Assembly (NCBI RefSeq): GCF_007559435.1 | Contig: NZ_VMBP01000001.1 | Coordinates: 1-64,000, forward strand | DNA length: 64,000 nucleotides | Source: Ancylobacter moscoviensis | Lineage (GTDB): Bacteria > Pseudomonadota > Alphaproteobacteria > Rhizobiales > Xanthobacteraceae | Direction: 5' to 3' | Shown: piece by piece, positions 1 through 8,654 of the stretch | Layout: each line of letters starts with the position of its first letter | How positions within the stretch are numbered: position 1 is the first letter of the stretch | Notes under the pieces: model-generated | The model's input: the letters and a program-made list of their open reading frames with translations, nothing else | Told to the model about the DNA's origin: nothing | The model's database searches: none | Position numbers and translations under genes: made by a program

Positions 1-237
1 AGCCGGAGCACGCAGGCCCCATGAGACCGAAGTCTCGAAACGAGGCCGAAGCCTCAATTCGCGCATCCGACCCGAAGGCCAGACGTCAGGGACTTGCGCC
101 CCTTACCCTATGGGTTACACCCTTAGGGCAACCGACACCTCTTCGTCCGGCGACTTGCCGGTCGCTTGAACGACCATCTCGTCGAGAAGAACATCAGAGG
201 AGCGCCGAACCCGCCGTTGCGGTGGCGCCGCGTCGAT
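1..237 (-). other. Structured transcript leader, probably of an rRNA operon off the left edge
   Basis: Read on the minus strand, the stretch downstream of the 244-273 promoter holds three small hairpins capped by UUCG tetraloops: 23-36 (5-bp stem GAGAC/GTCTC), 42-55 (GAGGC/GCCTC) and 69-80 (4 bp, one G-U). C(UUCG)G loops are typical of stable, structured RNA. No reading frame here looks like a protein. A leader longer than 230 nt behind a near-consensus promoter is what is expected upstream of 16S rRNA, but the rRNA gene itself is not in the window, so the identity is inference. A translational-machinery mRNA leader is the alternative. Confidence 0.45.
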
Positions 238-243
238 GGGCGC

Positions 244-273
244 TTTATAGGGGGAGCCCCTCGGATCTGTCAA
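244..273 (-). promoter_or_regulatory. Near-consensus sigma-70 promoter (minus strand)
   Basis: On the minus strand TTGACA (268-273) is followed after 18 nt by TATAAA (244-249). This is the best -35/-10 pair in the window and fires leftward into the hairpin-rich leader. The expected transcription start is near 237. Upstream DNA (274-360) is AT-rich relative to its surroundings, as seen for UP-type enhancement of stable RNA promoters. Confidence 0.65.
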
Positions 274-519
274 CGGGCTTTTTTCAGAAAAATGACAGAT
301 CGGCGACGCTGTTCATAACTCGGCCAAGAACGAGAATAATAACTTACCTATCAATAGGTTAGAAGCACTGACCCAATTTCCGGGCTCGTTCGGACGGTCT
401 CTTTTCGCCGGTCGCGGGCGACATTCCTGAGCCGCCCCGCATCCCCTCCCGGAAGGCCCCGCGAACCGCCCGAACGCCCCGAAACCCTTGCTCCCGCTCG
501 CCTTACGGTCGCTCGTCCG
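274..519. other. Gene-free spacer upstream of the strong promoter
   Basis: No coding region is supported. The part next to the promoter (274-360) is AT-rich and contains a perfect palindrome ACCTAT-CA-ATAGGT at 346-359, about 75 bp upstream of the -35 box, which could be an operator or a Fis-like/UP element. The rest (361-519) is GC-rich with no recognisable signal. Confidence 0.4.
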
Positions 520-723
520 TCAGTGGTCGGACAGCACCACCTCATCCGACCACTCGCCTTCCACCTCCTTCACGATGGCCTGGCCGCAGATCACGCGCCC
601 CTTCACCGGGTCGAAAGTGAGGGTCGGATCGCCGTGCAGCTGCCAGCCCTTGTTCAGTGCGGCCGACACCCGCTTGCAGAAGGACACGTCGTCCGGTCCG
701 GTCAGATAACGATAGAGCTTCAT
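520..723 (-). CDS. DUF1737 family protein
   Basis: A 67-residue protein that begins MKLYRYLTGPDD and contains the FCKRV...LNKGW...GDPTLTFD core and a closing CGQAIVKEVEGE stretch typical of the DUF1737 family. The biochemical role of this family is not established. It has no signal peptide or membrane segment, so it should be cytoplasmic. It lies 15 bp downstream of the CitE-like lyase gene on the same strand and is probably co-transcribed with it. Family assignment comes from recognition of the whole-length pattern and the start is unambiguous. Confidence 0.8.
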   Translation of the reverse strand: MKLYRYLTGPDDVSFCKRVSAALNKGWQLHGDPTLTFDPVKGRVICGQAIVKEVEGEWSDEVVLSDH

Positions 724-738
724 CCGCGTTCTTCCTCT

Positions 739-1638
739 TCAACCACGCGCCGCGATCGCATCCGCGAGCGCCACCGTCCTGCGGGCGATGTCGGCATGCA
801 TGCGCTCGACCATCCGCCCCTCGATCTGCACCACGCCCTTGCCGGCATTCTCCGGCCGGTCGAACAGCGCGATCAGCGCCCGCGCGGCCTCGACCTCCCC
901 CGAGGGCGGCGTGAAAGCCGCGTTGCACGGCTCGATCTGGCCGGGATGGATCAGCGTCTTGCCGTCGAACCCCATCTCCGCTGCCTGCGCGCATTCGCGT
1001 GCGAAGCCGTCCAGGTCGCGGAACGCATTCCACACCGCGTCGAGCACCTCGACGCCGCCGGCCCGCGCCGCCAGCACGCAATGCGACAGCCATCCCATCA
1101 TCGGCGCCCGCCCGGGCACGACACGCGCGCCAGTCTCCTTGGAGAGATCGTTCGTGCCGAGCACCAGCACCGCGAGCCGCGTCACCGGGTTGCGCGCGGC
1201 CAGCGCGATGTCGAGCGCCCGCAGCACGGCGAGCGGCGTCTCGATCATCGCCCACACCCGGAGCGCGGGCGCGGCGCCGAGCGCATCGAGCCGCCGCCCG
1301 ATCGTCACCAGCGTCTCCGCGTCGCTCACCTTCGGGATCAGCACCGCGTCCGGGCCCGCGCCTTCCGCGCTCGCCCACGCCACCACGGCGAGATCCTCCT
1401 CGAACCACGGCGTGTCGACCGCGTTGGTGCGCACCACCACCTCGCGCGGGGCGAATCCGCCGGCGCGCAACGTCGCCGCCACCTGCGCGCGCGCATCCGC
1501 CTTGGCGTCGGGGGCCACCGCGTCCTCGAGATCGATGACCACGCCGTCGGCCGGCAGCGTGCGGGCCTTCTCCAGCGCGCGGGCATTCGAGCCGGGCATG
1601 AACAGCACGCTGCGGCGCGGTCGGACGATTGTGGACAT
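739..1638 (-). CDS. HpcH/HpaI (CitE-like) CoA-ester lyase
   Basis: A 299-residue protein of the HpcH/HpaI aldolase - citrate lyase beta family. Landmarks are the N-terminal RRSVLFMPGSNARALEKA stretch, the DGVVIDLEDAV segment with a metal/substrate-binding Glu-Asp, an MIETP motif near residue 135 and GFDGKTLIHPGQI in the C-terminal third. Relatives cleave or condense (S)-malyl-CoA, beta-methylmalyl-CoA, citramalyl-CoA or citryl-CoA; which one applies here cannot be read from the sequence. The frame stays open far upstream (to about 2454), but the family start MSTIV is the ATG at 1636-1638. It is transcribed with the DUF1737 gene and divergently from the FAD oxidoreductase. Confidence 0.85.
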   Translation of the reverse strand: MSTIVRPRRSVLFMPGSNARALEKARTLPADGVVIDLEDAVAPDAKADARAQVAATLRAGGFAPREVVVRTNAVDTPWFEEDLAVVAWASAEGAGPDAVLIPKVSDAETLVTIGRRLDALGAAPALRVWAMIETPLAVLRALDIALAARNPVTRLAVLVLGTNDLSKETGARVVPGRAPMMGWLSHCVLAARAGGVEVLDAVWNAFRDLDGFARECAQAAEMGFDGKTLIHPGQIEPCNAAFTPPSGEVEAARALIALFDRPENAGKGVVQIEGRMVERMHADIARRTVALADAIAARG

Positions 1639-1749
1639 GATTCGCTCGGCTAATTGGCAGGAAAGGGCGATGAGCCTATCCCGCTGAAGGACGGGCTGCC
1701 AATCGGGCACGCGCGTCCCTCGAGGCGGCGCTTCAGCGTGGAAGAGACC

Positions 1750-2919
1750 ATGGACGAGACTTTCGATGTGCTCATCGTCGGCGGGGCGATCATGGGCGCG
1801 ACGGCGGCCTATTTCCTCACCCTCGATCCGGCCTTCCGCGGCCGCGTCGCCGTCGTCGAGCGCGACCCGACCTTCACCTACTCCTCCACTACCCTCTCCG
1901 CCGCCTCGCTGCGCCAGCAGTTCTCCATCCCCGAGAACATCCGCATGTCGCTGTTCGGGCTGGAGTTCCTGAAGAGCGCGAAGGAGCGCTTCGGCGACGT
2001 CGACCTCGCCTGGCACGAGGGTGGCTATCTCATCCTCGCATCCGAGGCCGGCCTGCCGGTGCTCCAGGCCAATCACCGCGTGCAGAAGGCCGAGGGGGCC
2101 GATATCGACCTGCTCGATCCGGCGGCGCTGAAGGCCACCTTCCCCTGGCTCAATATCGAGGATCTCGCCGCCGGCGCCTATGGCCGCTCCGGCGAAGGCT
2201 GGTTCGACGCGCATGCGTTCCTGCAGGCCGTGCGCACGGCGGCGAAGGCGCAGGGCGCGCATTTCATCACCGGCGAAGTGGTGGCGATCACCCGCGAAGG
2301 GGATCGCGTCACCGGCGCCACGCTGGCGGACGGGCGGCGCATCGGCTGCGGTGTCCTCGTCAACGCCGCCGGCCCGCGCGGCGGCCGCGTCGCCGCCATG
2401 GCGGGGATCGAGCTGCCGGTGGAGGGGAAGAAGCGCTGCGTCTTCGTCGTGCATTGCCGCACGCCGCTGCCGAAGCTACCGCTGCTGGTCGACCCCTCCG
2501 GCTTCTACATCCGCCCCGAAGGCGCCTACCAGATCTGCGGCGCCCCGCCGGCGGAAGACAACGATCCCGACGCGGACGGGGATTTCGAGGTCGACTGGTC
2601 GATCTTCGAGGAAGGCATCTGGCCGCACCTCGCCCACCGCATCCCGGCGATGGAGGAACTCAAGGTCGTCCGCGCCTGGGCCGGGCATTACGAGATGAAC
2701 CTCCTGGACCACAACGCCGTCATCGGCCCGCATCCCGAAGTGACGAACTTCTATTTCATGAACGGCTTCTCCGGCCACGGCCTGCAACAGGCCCCCGCCG
2801 CCGGCCGCGCCATCGCCGAATGGATCGTGCACGGCCGCTCCGTCTCGCTCGATCTCGGCGTGTTCTCCTATGAACGCATCGCCGCCGGCCGGCCGCATGC
2901 CGAACTCAACATCATCTGA
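1750..2919 (+). CDS. FAD-dependent oxidoreductase of the DAO family
   Basis: A 389-residue flavoprotein. The N-terminus has a dinucleotide-binding fold (VLIVGGAIMGATAAYFL, residues about 6-22) with an acidic ribose-binding residue at the end of strand two (VVERDP). The C-terminus has the NGFSGHGLQQAPAAGRAIAEW stretch that closes the FAD site in the D-amino-acid dehydrogenase/sarcosine oxidase group. Members oxidise secondary or primary amines or amino acids; the substrate is not deducible. The ATG at 1750 is preferred over an in-frame ATG at 1654 because it places the FAD motif at the usual position and lies outside the divergent promoter gap. It overlaps the start of the next gene. Confidence 0.85.
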   Translation: MDETFDVLIVGGAIMGATAAYFLTLDPAFRGRVAVVERDPTFTYSSTTLSAASLRQQFSIPENIRMSLFGLEFLKSAKERFGDVDLAWHEGGYLILASEAGLPVLQANHRVQKAEGADIDLLDPAALKATFPWLNIEDLAAGAYGRSGEGWFDAHAFLQAVRTAAKAQGAHFITGEVVAITREGDRVTGATLADGRRIGCGVLVNAAGPRGGRVAAMAGIELPVEGKKRCVFVVHCRTPLPKLPLLVDPSGFYIRPEGAYQICGAPPAEDNDPDADGDFEVDWSIFEEGIWPHLAHRIPAMEELKVVRAWAGHYEMNLLDHNAVIGPHPEVTNFYFMNGFSGHGLQQAPAAGRAIAEWIVHGRSVSLDLGVFSYERIAAGRPHAELNII

Positions 2920-3694
2920 CCCCGCGCCCGTCACCGCTCCCCTGCGCGTCGCGGGCGTCGATGGCTGCAAAGGGGGCTGGGTGGCGGTGATCGTCGAGCC
3001 GGACGGCACCATGCGTGCCGAACGGGTCGCCGCCATCGCGGCGCTGTTCGAGCGCCCCCTCGCCCCTGATATCGTCGCCGTCGACATGCCGATCGGCCTG
3101 CCCGAGCGCGTGGAGGCAAGAGGCCGCGCGCCGGAGCGACTGGTGCGCCCGCTGCTCGGCGGGCGGCAGTCGAGCGTCTTCTCCATCCCCTCGCGCGCGG
3201 CGGTGCATGCCGGCGTCGATGCGGCAGTGCCCGAGGAGGAGCGCTATCGCCACGCCTGCGCGGTCTCGCGAGGGACCTCGCTGCCGCCCAAAGCCATCGC
3301 CAAGCAGGCGTTCCACATCTTCCCGAAGATCGTCGAGATCGATCGGCTGCTGCGGGGCGATCCCGCGCTTCAGTCGCGCCTCTACGAGTGCCACCCCGAG
3401 GTAGCCTTTTGGGCGATGAACGGCCGGACCGCGCTGGACCAGCCGAAGAAGGTGAAGAACGCCCCTCACCCGCCTGGCCTCGCCCTGCGGCGCCGTTTGC
3501 TCGAAGACGCCGGCTTCCCGCTCGAGCTGATGTCGCCGTCCAGGGCGCGCGAGCTGCGGGTCGGCGAGGACGACCTGATCGACGCCTGCGCCGCCGCCTG
3601 GACCGCAGGCCGCATCGCGCGGCACGCCGCGGTCAGCTTCCCCTCCCCGCCCGAGCGCGACGCCCACGGCCTGCCCATCGCCATCTGGGCGTAA
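2897..3694 (+). CDS. DUF429 family protein (predicted RNase H-like fold)
   Basis: About 265 residues. It opens with VAGVDGCKGGWVAV, the Asp-bearing first strand of the DUF429 family, followed by VAVDMPIGLP and, later, an ECHPEVAFWAMNG stretch and DDLIDACAAAWTA; these conserved acidic residues are arranged as in RNase H-like nuclease folds. Enzymatic activity is predicted for the family but not proven. It overlaps the upstream flavoprotein gene by 23 bp with this start (an ATG at 2870 is possible, giving 274 residues), implying translational coupling. No signal peptide. Confidence 0.8.
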   Translation: MPNSTSSDPAPVTAPLRVAGVDGCKGGWVAVIVEPDGTMRAERVAAIAALFERPLAPDIVAVDMPIGLPERVEARGRAPERLVRPLLGGRQSSVFSIPSRAAVHAGVDAAVPEEERYRHACAVSRGTSLPPKAIAKQAFHIFPKIVEIDRLLRGDPALQSRLYECHPEVAFWAMNGRTALDQPKKVKNAPHPPGLALRRRLLEDAGFPLELMSPSRARELRVGEDDLIDACAAAWTAGRIARHAAVSFPSPPERDAHGLPIAIWA

Positions 3695-3701
3695 GAATGA
3701 A

Positions 3702-3724
3702 ATGGCCGGGACGAGCCCGGCCAT
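3702..3724. repeat. REP-like palindrome, copy 1
   Basis: Perfect 9-bp hairpin ATGGCCGGG / CCCGGCCAT with the 5-nt loop ACGAG, followed by GACG. It sits in the 57-bp gap between the convergent DUF429 and cysNC genes and may also terminate transcription. It belongs to the family seen at 10005, 32446, 49384 and 51010. Confidence 0.75.
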
Positions 3725-3751
3725 GACGTCGTTCTGGGTGTGCAGGCGCGG

Positions 3752-5704
3752 TCAAAGCCCCGCGCCGTCCGCCACCGCCGTCTCCGGACGGTGGAACACG
3801 CCGGCCTGCGCCAGCATGGCCTCCAGCCGGTCGACGCCGGCCGCCGGGTCTAGCTTGTCGTTCTCGATCACCAGCTCCGGCGCAGAAGGCGCCTCATAGG
3901 GCGCGTCGACACCGGTGAAGCCACGGATCTCGCCGGCCCGCGCCTTGGCGTAGAGCCCCTTGGGGTCGCGCGCCTCGCACACGTCGAGCGGCGTGGCGAC
4001 GTGCACCTCGAAGAAACGGTCGCCGACGATGGCCCGCACCCGTGCCCGCGCCTGCGCCGAGGGCGACACCGCCGCCACCAGCACGATGTGCCCGAGCCCC
4101 TTCAGCAGGTTCGCCACCTCCGCCAGCCGGCGGTTGTTCTCCGCCCGGTCGGCATCCGAGAAGCCGAGATCGCTGTTCAGCCCGGCGCGCAGCGTGTCGC
4201 CGTCGAGCAGCGTCGCCATGCCGCCGCGATGGAACAGCCGCCGCTCCAGCGCCCGCGCCAGCGTCGACTTGCCCGAGCCGGAAAGCCCGGTCAGCCACAC
4301 CACCGCGCCGTCATGGCCGAAGCGGCCGATGCGCTCCTCGCTGGTCATGGCGGAGGAGACCGGGGTGATGTTGCGCGCGGCCGGCGCCGGCCGCGCGGCC
4401 TCCTGGTCAAGCACCGAAATGACGAGGCCGCCGCCGGCGATGCGCCCGCCGACTTCCAGCGCCAGGCGCCCGGTCCGCGGGTTCACCCCCTGCGGGTCGA
4501 CCGCGACCGGCCGCGACAGCACCAGTTCCACCTCGCCGACCTGGTTGCGGCCGATGCGGTTCTCCTGCGACGTCGAGAGATGGCCGGGGTCGACGACCTG
4601 ATACACCGTGCCGACATGGGCCCGCGCCTCGGAGGTGGCGAGCCGCACGATCACCGGCGTTCCCGTCTCCAGCGGCTCGTCGGCCAGCCAGAAAAGCCGC
4701 ACCCTCAGGCGCCGCGCCGCGTGCGGGCGCGAGGCCGGCGTCGAGATGATCTCGCCGCGCTCGACGAAGATCTCGCGGTCGAGCGTGATCGCCGCCGCCG
4801 CGCCGGCACGAAGCGCCGTCCGCTCCTGCCCGGCCGGAGGCACGGGCCAGCTTTCGATGGTCTTCACCACGGCCGTCTTGCCCGAAGGCTGGAAGACGAT
4901 CTCCTCGCCGACCTTCAGGCTGCCGGTCTCGATGCGGCCGGCGACGATGCGCCGGTCGTCGAACTTGTAGACCGCCTGCACCGGCAGGCGCAGCGAGAGG
5001 TCGCCCGGCGCGCGCGCCGGCTCGAAGCCGTCCAGCGCCTCCAGCACGGTCGGGCCGGCATACCACGGGGTGCGGGCGCCGCGTTCCGACACGCCGTCGC
5101 CCTCGCGGGCGGAGATCGGGATCACCGCGCTCGCCCGGACGCCGAGATCGGCGAGATAGGCGGAGATCTCGGCCTCGATGGCGCGGAAGACCGGCTCGGC
5201 GAAATCGACCCGGTCCATCTTGTTCACCACCACCGCCACCTGCTTCACCCCCAGCAGGTGCAGGAGGTAGCCGTGCCGGCGCGTCTGGTCGCGCACGCCC
5301 TCGGCGGCGTCGATCAGCAGCAGCGCGGCGTCGGCCTGCGCCGCGCCGGTGATCATGTTGCGCAGGAACTCCGCATGGCCCGGCGCGTCGATCAGGACGA
5401 TATCGCGCGAGGCGGTGCGAAAGCGGATCTGGCTGGTGTCGATGGTGATGCCCTGGTCCCGCTCGGCCTGCAGGCTGTCGAGCAGGAAGGACCATTCGAA
5501 GGGCATGCCGCGCCGGGCGGAGATCGCCTTGAGCTGGTCGAGCTTCTGCTGGGGGATCCCGCCGGTCTCGTGCAGCAGGCGGCCGATCAGGGTCGACTTG
5601 CCGTGGTCGACATGGCCGACGATGACGATGCGCACCAGCGGGCGGTCGGCGGCCGCCACCGGCAGCGGCGTGACGTTGGAGGCGGTCGCTATATTAAGAG
5701 ACAT
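3752..5704 (-). CDS. cysNC: Bifunctional sulfate adenylyltransferase subunit 1 / adenylylsulfate kinase
   Basis: A 650-residue fusion. The N-terminal part is the CysN GTPase of ATP sulfurylase: G1 GHVDHGKST (residues 30-38), G3 DAPGH (106-110), G4 NKMD (161-164), then EF-Tu-like beta-barrel domains to about residue 435. The C-terminal part is APS kinase (CysC) with P-loop GLSGSGKST (473-481). CysN with CysD makes adenylylsulfate (APS) from ATP and sulfate, driven by GTP hydrolysis; the kinase domain converts APS to PAPS. It starts 9 bp after cysD on the same strand, forming a cysD-cysNC operon. The fusion is common in Hyphomicrobiales (NodQ-type). Confidence 0.95.
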   Translation of the reverse strand: MSLNIATASNVTPLPVAAADRPLVRIVIVGHVDHGKSTLIGRLLHETGGIPQQKLDQLKAISARRGMPFEWSFLLDSLQAERDQGITIDTSQIRFRTASRDIVLIDAPGHAEFLRNMITGAAQADAALLLIDAAEGVRDQTRRHGYLLHLLGVKQVAVVVNKMDRVDFAEPVFRAIEAEISAYLADLGVRASAVIPISAREGDGVSERGARTPWYAGPTVLEALDGFEPARAPGDLSLRLPVQAVYKFDDRRIVAGRIETGSLKVGEEIVFQPSGKTAVVKTIESWPVPPAGQERTALRAGAAAAITLDREIFVERGEIISTPASRPHAARRLRVRLFWLADEPLETGTPVIVRLATSEARAHVGTVYQVVDPGHLSTSQENRIGRNQVGEVELVLSRPVAVDPQGVNPRTGRLALEVGGRIAGGGLVISVLDQEAARPAPAARNITPVSSAMTSEERIGRFGHDGAVVWLTGLSGSGKSTLARALERRLFHRGGMATLLDGDTLRAGLNSDLGFSDADRAENNRRLAEVANLLKGLGHIVLVAAVSPSAQARARVRAIVGDRFFEVHVATPLDVCEARDPKGLYAKARAGEIRGFTGVDAPYEAPSAPELVIENDKLDPAAGVDRLEAMLAQAGVFHRPETAVADGAGL

Positions 5705-5713
5705 GGCGCGACC

Positions 5714-6520
5714 TCACAGATAGCCGGCGACGCGCAGTCGCTCGAAGGAATCCTCGGATTCATGGTCCATGGCGCGACCGGAGCGCTCCGGCACCTTTGT
5801 CGTCGCCAGTTCGACGAGGATGTCGTCGATCGTCGCCGCCTCGGACGTCACCGGGAAGGTGATGTCCTCGTCGCCCAGCGAGCGGTAGCGCTTGCCGTTC
5901 TTCGAGAAATACAGCGGAATGACGGGAATATTCTCGCGCTGGGTGTAGGCCCAGATGTCGAGCTCGGTCCAGTGCAGGATCGGGTGCACACGCAGATGCG
6001 CGCCCTGCGGCAGCGTCGCGTTGAAGTGATCCCAGAACTCGGGCGGCTGCTCGCGCACGTTCCAGTCGCCTTCCAGCCCGCGCGGGGAGAAGACGCGCTC
6101 CTTGGCGCGGGTGGCTTCCTCGTCGCGGCGGATGCCGGCGACCAGCGCGTCGAAGCCGTATTTCTCCAGCGCCAGCTTCAGCCCTTCCGTCTTGCGCGCC
6201 GCCGAGCGGGTGGCGGGCGGCAGGGTCGGGTCCATCTGCTCCAGCGGCGGGCACGGGTCGACCCGCAGATCCAGCCCCCACTCGACCGCGTAATGGTCGC
6301 GGAAGGCATACATTTCCTTGAACTTCTTGCCGGTGTCGACGTGAAGCACGGGGAAAGGTACGTGGCCGAGGAACGCCTTCCTCGCCAGCCAGATCATGAC
6401 GTTCGAATCCTTGCCCAGCGACCAGAGCAGCGCCATCCGCTTCATCCGCGCGAAGGCCTCGCGGAAGATGTAGATGCTCTGGGCCTCGAGCTCGTCGAGC
6501 CGTTCGTCGGCAGTGGACAT
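5714..6520 (-). CDS. cysD: Sulfate adenylyltransferase subunit 2
   Basis: A 268-residue PAPS-reductase/ATP-sulfurylase fold protein. The PP-loop appears as LLWSLGKDSNVM (SLGKDS at residues 34-39), and the family blocks VLHVDTGKKFKEMYAFRD and EREN-type C-terminal ILHWTELDIWAYTQREN are present. It is the catalytic subunit that adenylylates sulfate, partnered with the GTPase encoded next to it. It is the first gene of the minus-strand cys operon and starts opposite the plus-strand cys genes across a 140-bp regulatory gap. Confidence 0.95.
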   Translation of the reverse strand: MSTADERLDELEAQSIYIFREAFARMKRMALLWSLGKDSNVMIWLARKAFLGHVPFPVLHVDTGKKFKEMYAFRDHYAVEWGLDLRVDPCPPLEQMDPTLPPATRSAARKTEGLKLALEKYGFDALVAGIRRDEEATRAKERVFSPRGLEGDWNVREQPPEFWDHFNATLPQGAHLRVHPILHWTELDIWAYTQRENIPVIPLYFSKNGKRYRSLGDEDITFPVTSEAATIDDILVELATTKVPERSGRAMDHESEDSFERLRVAGYL

Positions 6521-6581
6521 TGGTGAGAGACCCGTTCTGACCTCCCCGAGTATCGTCCGGGGACTAATTACACGTCAAATC

Positions 6582-6604
6582 CGTGCATTTATTTCTTTTG
6601 CACG
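6582..6604. promoter_or_regulatory. Dyad in the divergent cys promoter region, possible CysB-type operator
   Basis: CGTGCA (6582-6587) and TGCACG (6599-6604) form a perfect inverted repeat separated by an 11-nt AT-only-but-one spacer. It lies in the AT-rich 6521-6660 gap between cysD and the DUF2849 gene, so one site could serve both operons. LysR-family activators such as CysB/Cbl bind dyads of this size; the assignment is inference. Confidence 0.4.
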
Positions 6605-6660
6605 TTCTAAATTGGTGTTATGCAGGCTCAACCCATCCGTCAACAGGAATTTGAGGACCC

Positions 6661-6969
6661 ATGGCGGCCCCCCAGCAGCAGAAACTGAAGGTCAACGGCC
6701 CCGTCGCCGTCACCGCCAACCGCTTGACGGACGGCGCGGTGGTGTGGCGCACCAGCGGCGAAGGCTGGTCGGTCGACCTCGCCGAAGCCGCCATCGTCAC
6801 CACGGCGGATGACGCCATCGCCCTGCTGGCGGCGGCACAGAAACGTGATCTCGACGCCGTGGGCGCCTATGTCGCCCCGGTGGTGATCGAGGCCGACGGC
6901 TCGGTGAAGCCGGGAAACCTGCGCGAGCGCATCCGCGTCGCCGGCCCCACTTTCGAGCTGCCGCACTGA
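6661..6969 (+). CDS. DUF2849 family protein
   Basis: A 102-residue protein with NRLTDGAVVW, WSVDLAEAAIV and VIEADGSVKPGNLRERIRVAGPTF, the pattern of the DUF2849 family. In Hyphomicrobiales this family sits between a siroheme synthase gene (cysG) and cysI; here cysG is absent and the gene heads the operon. The conserved placement suggests a helper role in sulfite reduction, but no activity is known. A GAGGA sequence lies four bases before the ATG. No signal peptide or membrane segment. Confidence 0.85.
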   Translation: MAAPQQQKLKVNGPVAVTANRLTDGAVVWRTSGEGWSVDLAEAAIVTTADDAIALLAAAQKRDLDAVGAYVAPVVIEADGSVKPGNLRERIRVAGPTFELPH

Positions 6970-6998
6970 ACTGACGACATACAAGGCCAAGTTCGACG

Positions 6999-8654
6999 AT
7001 GTATGCCTACGATGAATTCGACCGTGCCTTCCTGGCCGAACGTGTCGACGAATTCCGCGACCAGGTGGTGCGGCGCCTCTCCGGTGCCCTGACCGAGGAC
7101 GAGTTCAAGCCGCTCCGGCTGATGAACGGCGTCTACCTGCAGCTGCACGCCTACATGCTGCGCATCGCCATTCCCTATGGCACGCTGAACGCCGATCAAC
7201 TGCGCCGCATGGCCCATGTCGCGCGCACCTATGACCGCGGCTACGGCCATTTCACCACCCGGCAGAACATCCAGTTCAACTGGATCAAGCTGGAGGAACT
7301 GCCCGAGGCCATGGCCGCCCTCGCCGAGGTCGGCGTGCACGGCATCCAGACGTCGGGCAACTGCATCCGCAACGTCACCACCGACCAGTGGTCCGGCGCC
7401 ACGCCGGAGGAATGCGACGACCCGCGCATCTGGGCGGAGATCCTGCGCCAGTACTCGACGTTGCACCCCGAATTCACCTACCTGCCGCGCAAGTTCAAGA
7501 TCGCCATCACCGCCGCCGCGCACGACCGCGCCGCGACCAAGGTGCACGATGTCGGCCTGCGCCTGCACCGCAACGCGCAGGGCGAGCTGGGCTTCGAGGT
7601 GCTGGTCGGCGGCGGCCTCGGCCGCACGCCCTTCGTCGGCAAGTCGATCCGCCCCTTCCTGCCGGTGCGCGACCTGCTGAGCTACATCGAAGCCATCATG
7701 CGCGTGTACAATCAGTACGGGCGCCGCGACAACATCTACAAGGCGCGCATCAAGATCCTCGTCCACGAGATCGGCGCCGAGGCCTTCGCCAAGGCGGTGG
7801 AAGCCGAATGGGAAGCGATCCGCGGCGGTGCGCTGCACCTCACCGACGAGATGATCGCCGAGATCCGCGGCCGCTTCATCTATCCCGCCTTCCAGGCGCT
7901 GGAGGATGATCCGGCGGAACTCGTCGAGGCGCTGAAGGATGCGCGCTTCGCCACCTGGTACCGCAACTCCGTGCACAAGCATAAGGTGCCCGGCCACTCC
8001 ATCGTCACCATCTCGCTCAAGCCCGTCGGTGCCCCTCCGGGCGACGCGACGGCGGACCAGATGGACGTGGTCGCCGACCTCGCGGACGACTACGGCTTCG
8101 GCGAGATCCGCGTCGGCCACGAGCAGAATCTCTGCCTGCCCAACATCGCGCAGAAGGACCTGCCGGAACTCTGGCGGCGGCTCGACGCGGCCGGGCTCGC
8201 CACGCCCAACGTCAACCTCGTCAACGACATCATCGCCTGCCCTGGCCTCGATTATTGCGCACTGGCCAATGCCCGCGCCATTCCGGTCGCGCAGGAGATC
8301 GCCAAACGCTTCTCCGACCTCGACCGCGCCCGCGGCATCGGCCGGCTGCACATCAACATCTCCGGCTGCATCAATGCCTGCGGCCACCACCATGTGGGCC
8401 ATATCGGCATTCTCGGCGTCGAGAAGAACGGCCAGGAATTCTACCAGATCACGCTGGGCGGACGCGCCGACGAGCATGCCCAGCTCGGCACCCTGCTCGG
8501 ACCAGCCGTGTCCTACGAGCAGGTCCCGGGCCTCATCGAGGACGTGGTGGATACCTATATGGAACTGCGCGCCGGCCCGCATGAACTCTTCATCGACACC
8601 GTGGCCCGGCTTGGCGTCGAACCCTTCAAGGAGCGCGTCTATGCCGCTCATTGA
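6999..8654 (+). CDS. cysI: Nitrite/sulfite reductase, assimilatory siroheme enzyme
   Basis: A 551-residue siroheme/[4Fe-4S] reductase. The cluster ligands are visible as C-x5-C (C414, C420 in CPGLDYC) and C-x3-C (C457, C461 in GCINACGHH), and the N-terminal half has the FTTRQNIQF siroheme-site motif. In this genetic setting it reduces sulfite to sulfide with six electrons. There is no CysJ flavoprotein nearby, so ferredoxin is the likely donor. Length and motifs match the rhizobial CysI group rather than E. coli CysI. It overlaps the DUF934 gene by 14 bp. Confidence 0.93.
   Translation: MYAYDEFDRAFLAERVDEFRDQVVRRLSGALTEDEFKPLRLMNGVYLQLHAYMLRIAIPYGTLNADQLRRMAHVARTYDRGYGHFTTRQNIQFNWIKLEELPEAMAALAEVGVHGIQTSGNCIRNVTTDQWSGATPEECDDPRIWAEILRQYSTLHPEFTYLPRKFKIAITAAAHDRAATKVHDVGLRLHRNAQGELGFEVLVGGGLGRTPFVGKSIRPFLPVRDLLSYIEAIMRVYNQYGRRDNIYKARIKILVHEIGAEAFAKAVEAEWEAIRGGALHLTDEMIAEIRGRFIYPAFQALEDDPAELVEALKDARFATWYRNSVHKHKVPGHSIVTISLKPVGAPPGDATADQMDVVADLADDYGFGEIRVGHEQNLCLPNIAQKDLPELWRRLDAAGLATPNVNLVNDIIACPGLDYCALANARAIPVAQEIAKRFSDLDRARGIGRLHINISGCINACGHHHVGHIGILGVEKNGQEFYQITLGGRADEHAQLGTLLGPAVSYEQVPGLIEDVVDTYMELRAGPHELFIDTVARLGVEPFKERVYAAH

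Noticed and set aside
21..362. A 113-codon plus-strand frame at the left edge
   Set aside because: It runs through the hairpins and the strong minus-strand promoter, has no family resemblance and no ribosome-binding site.
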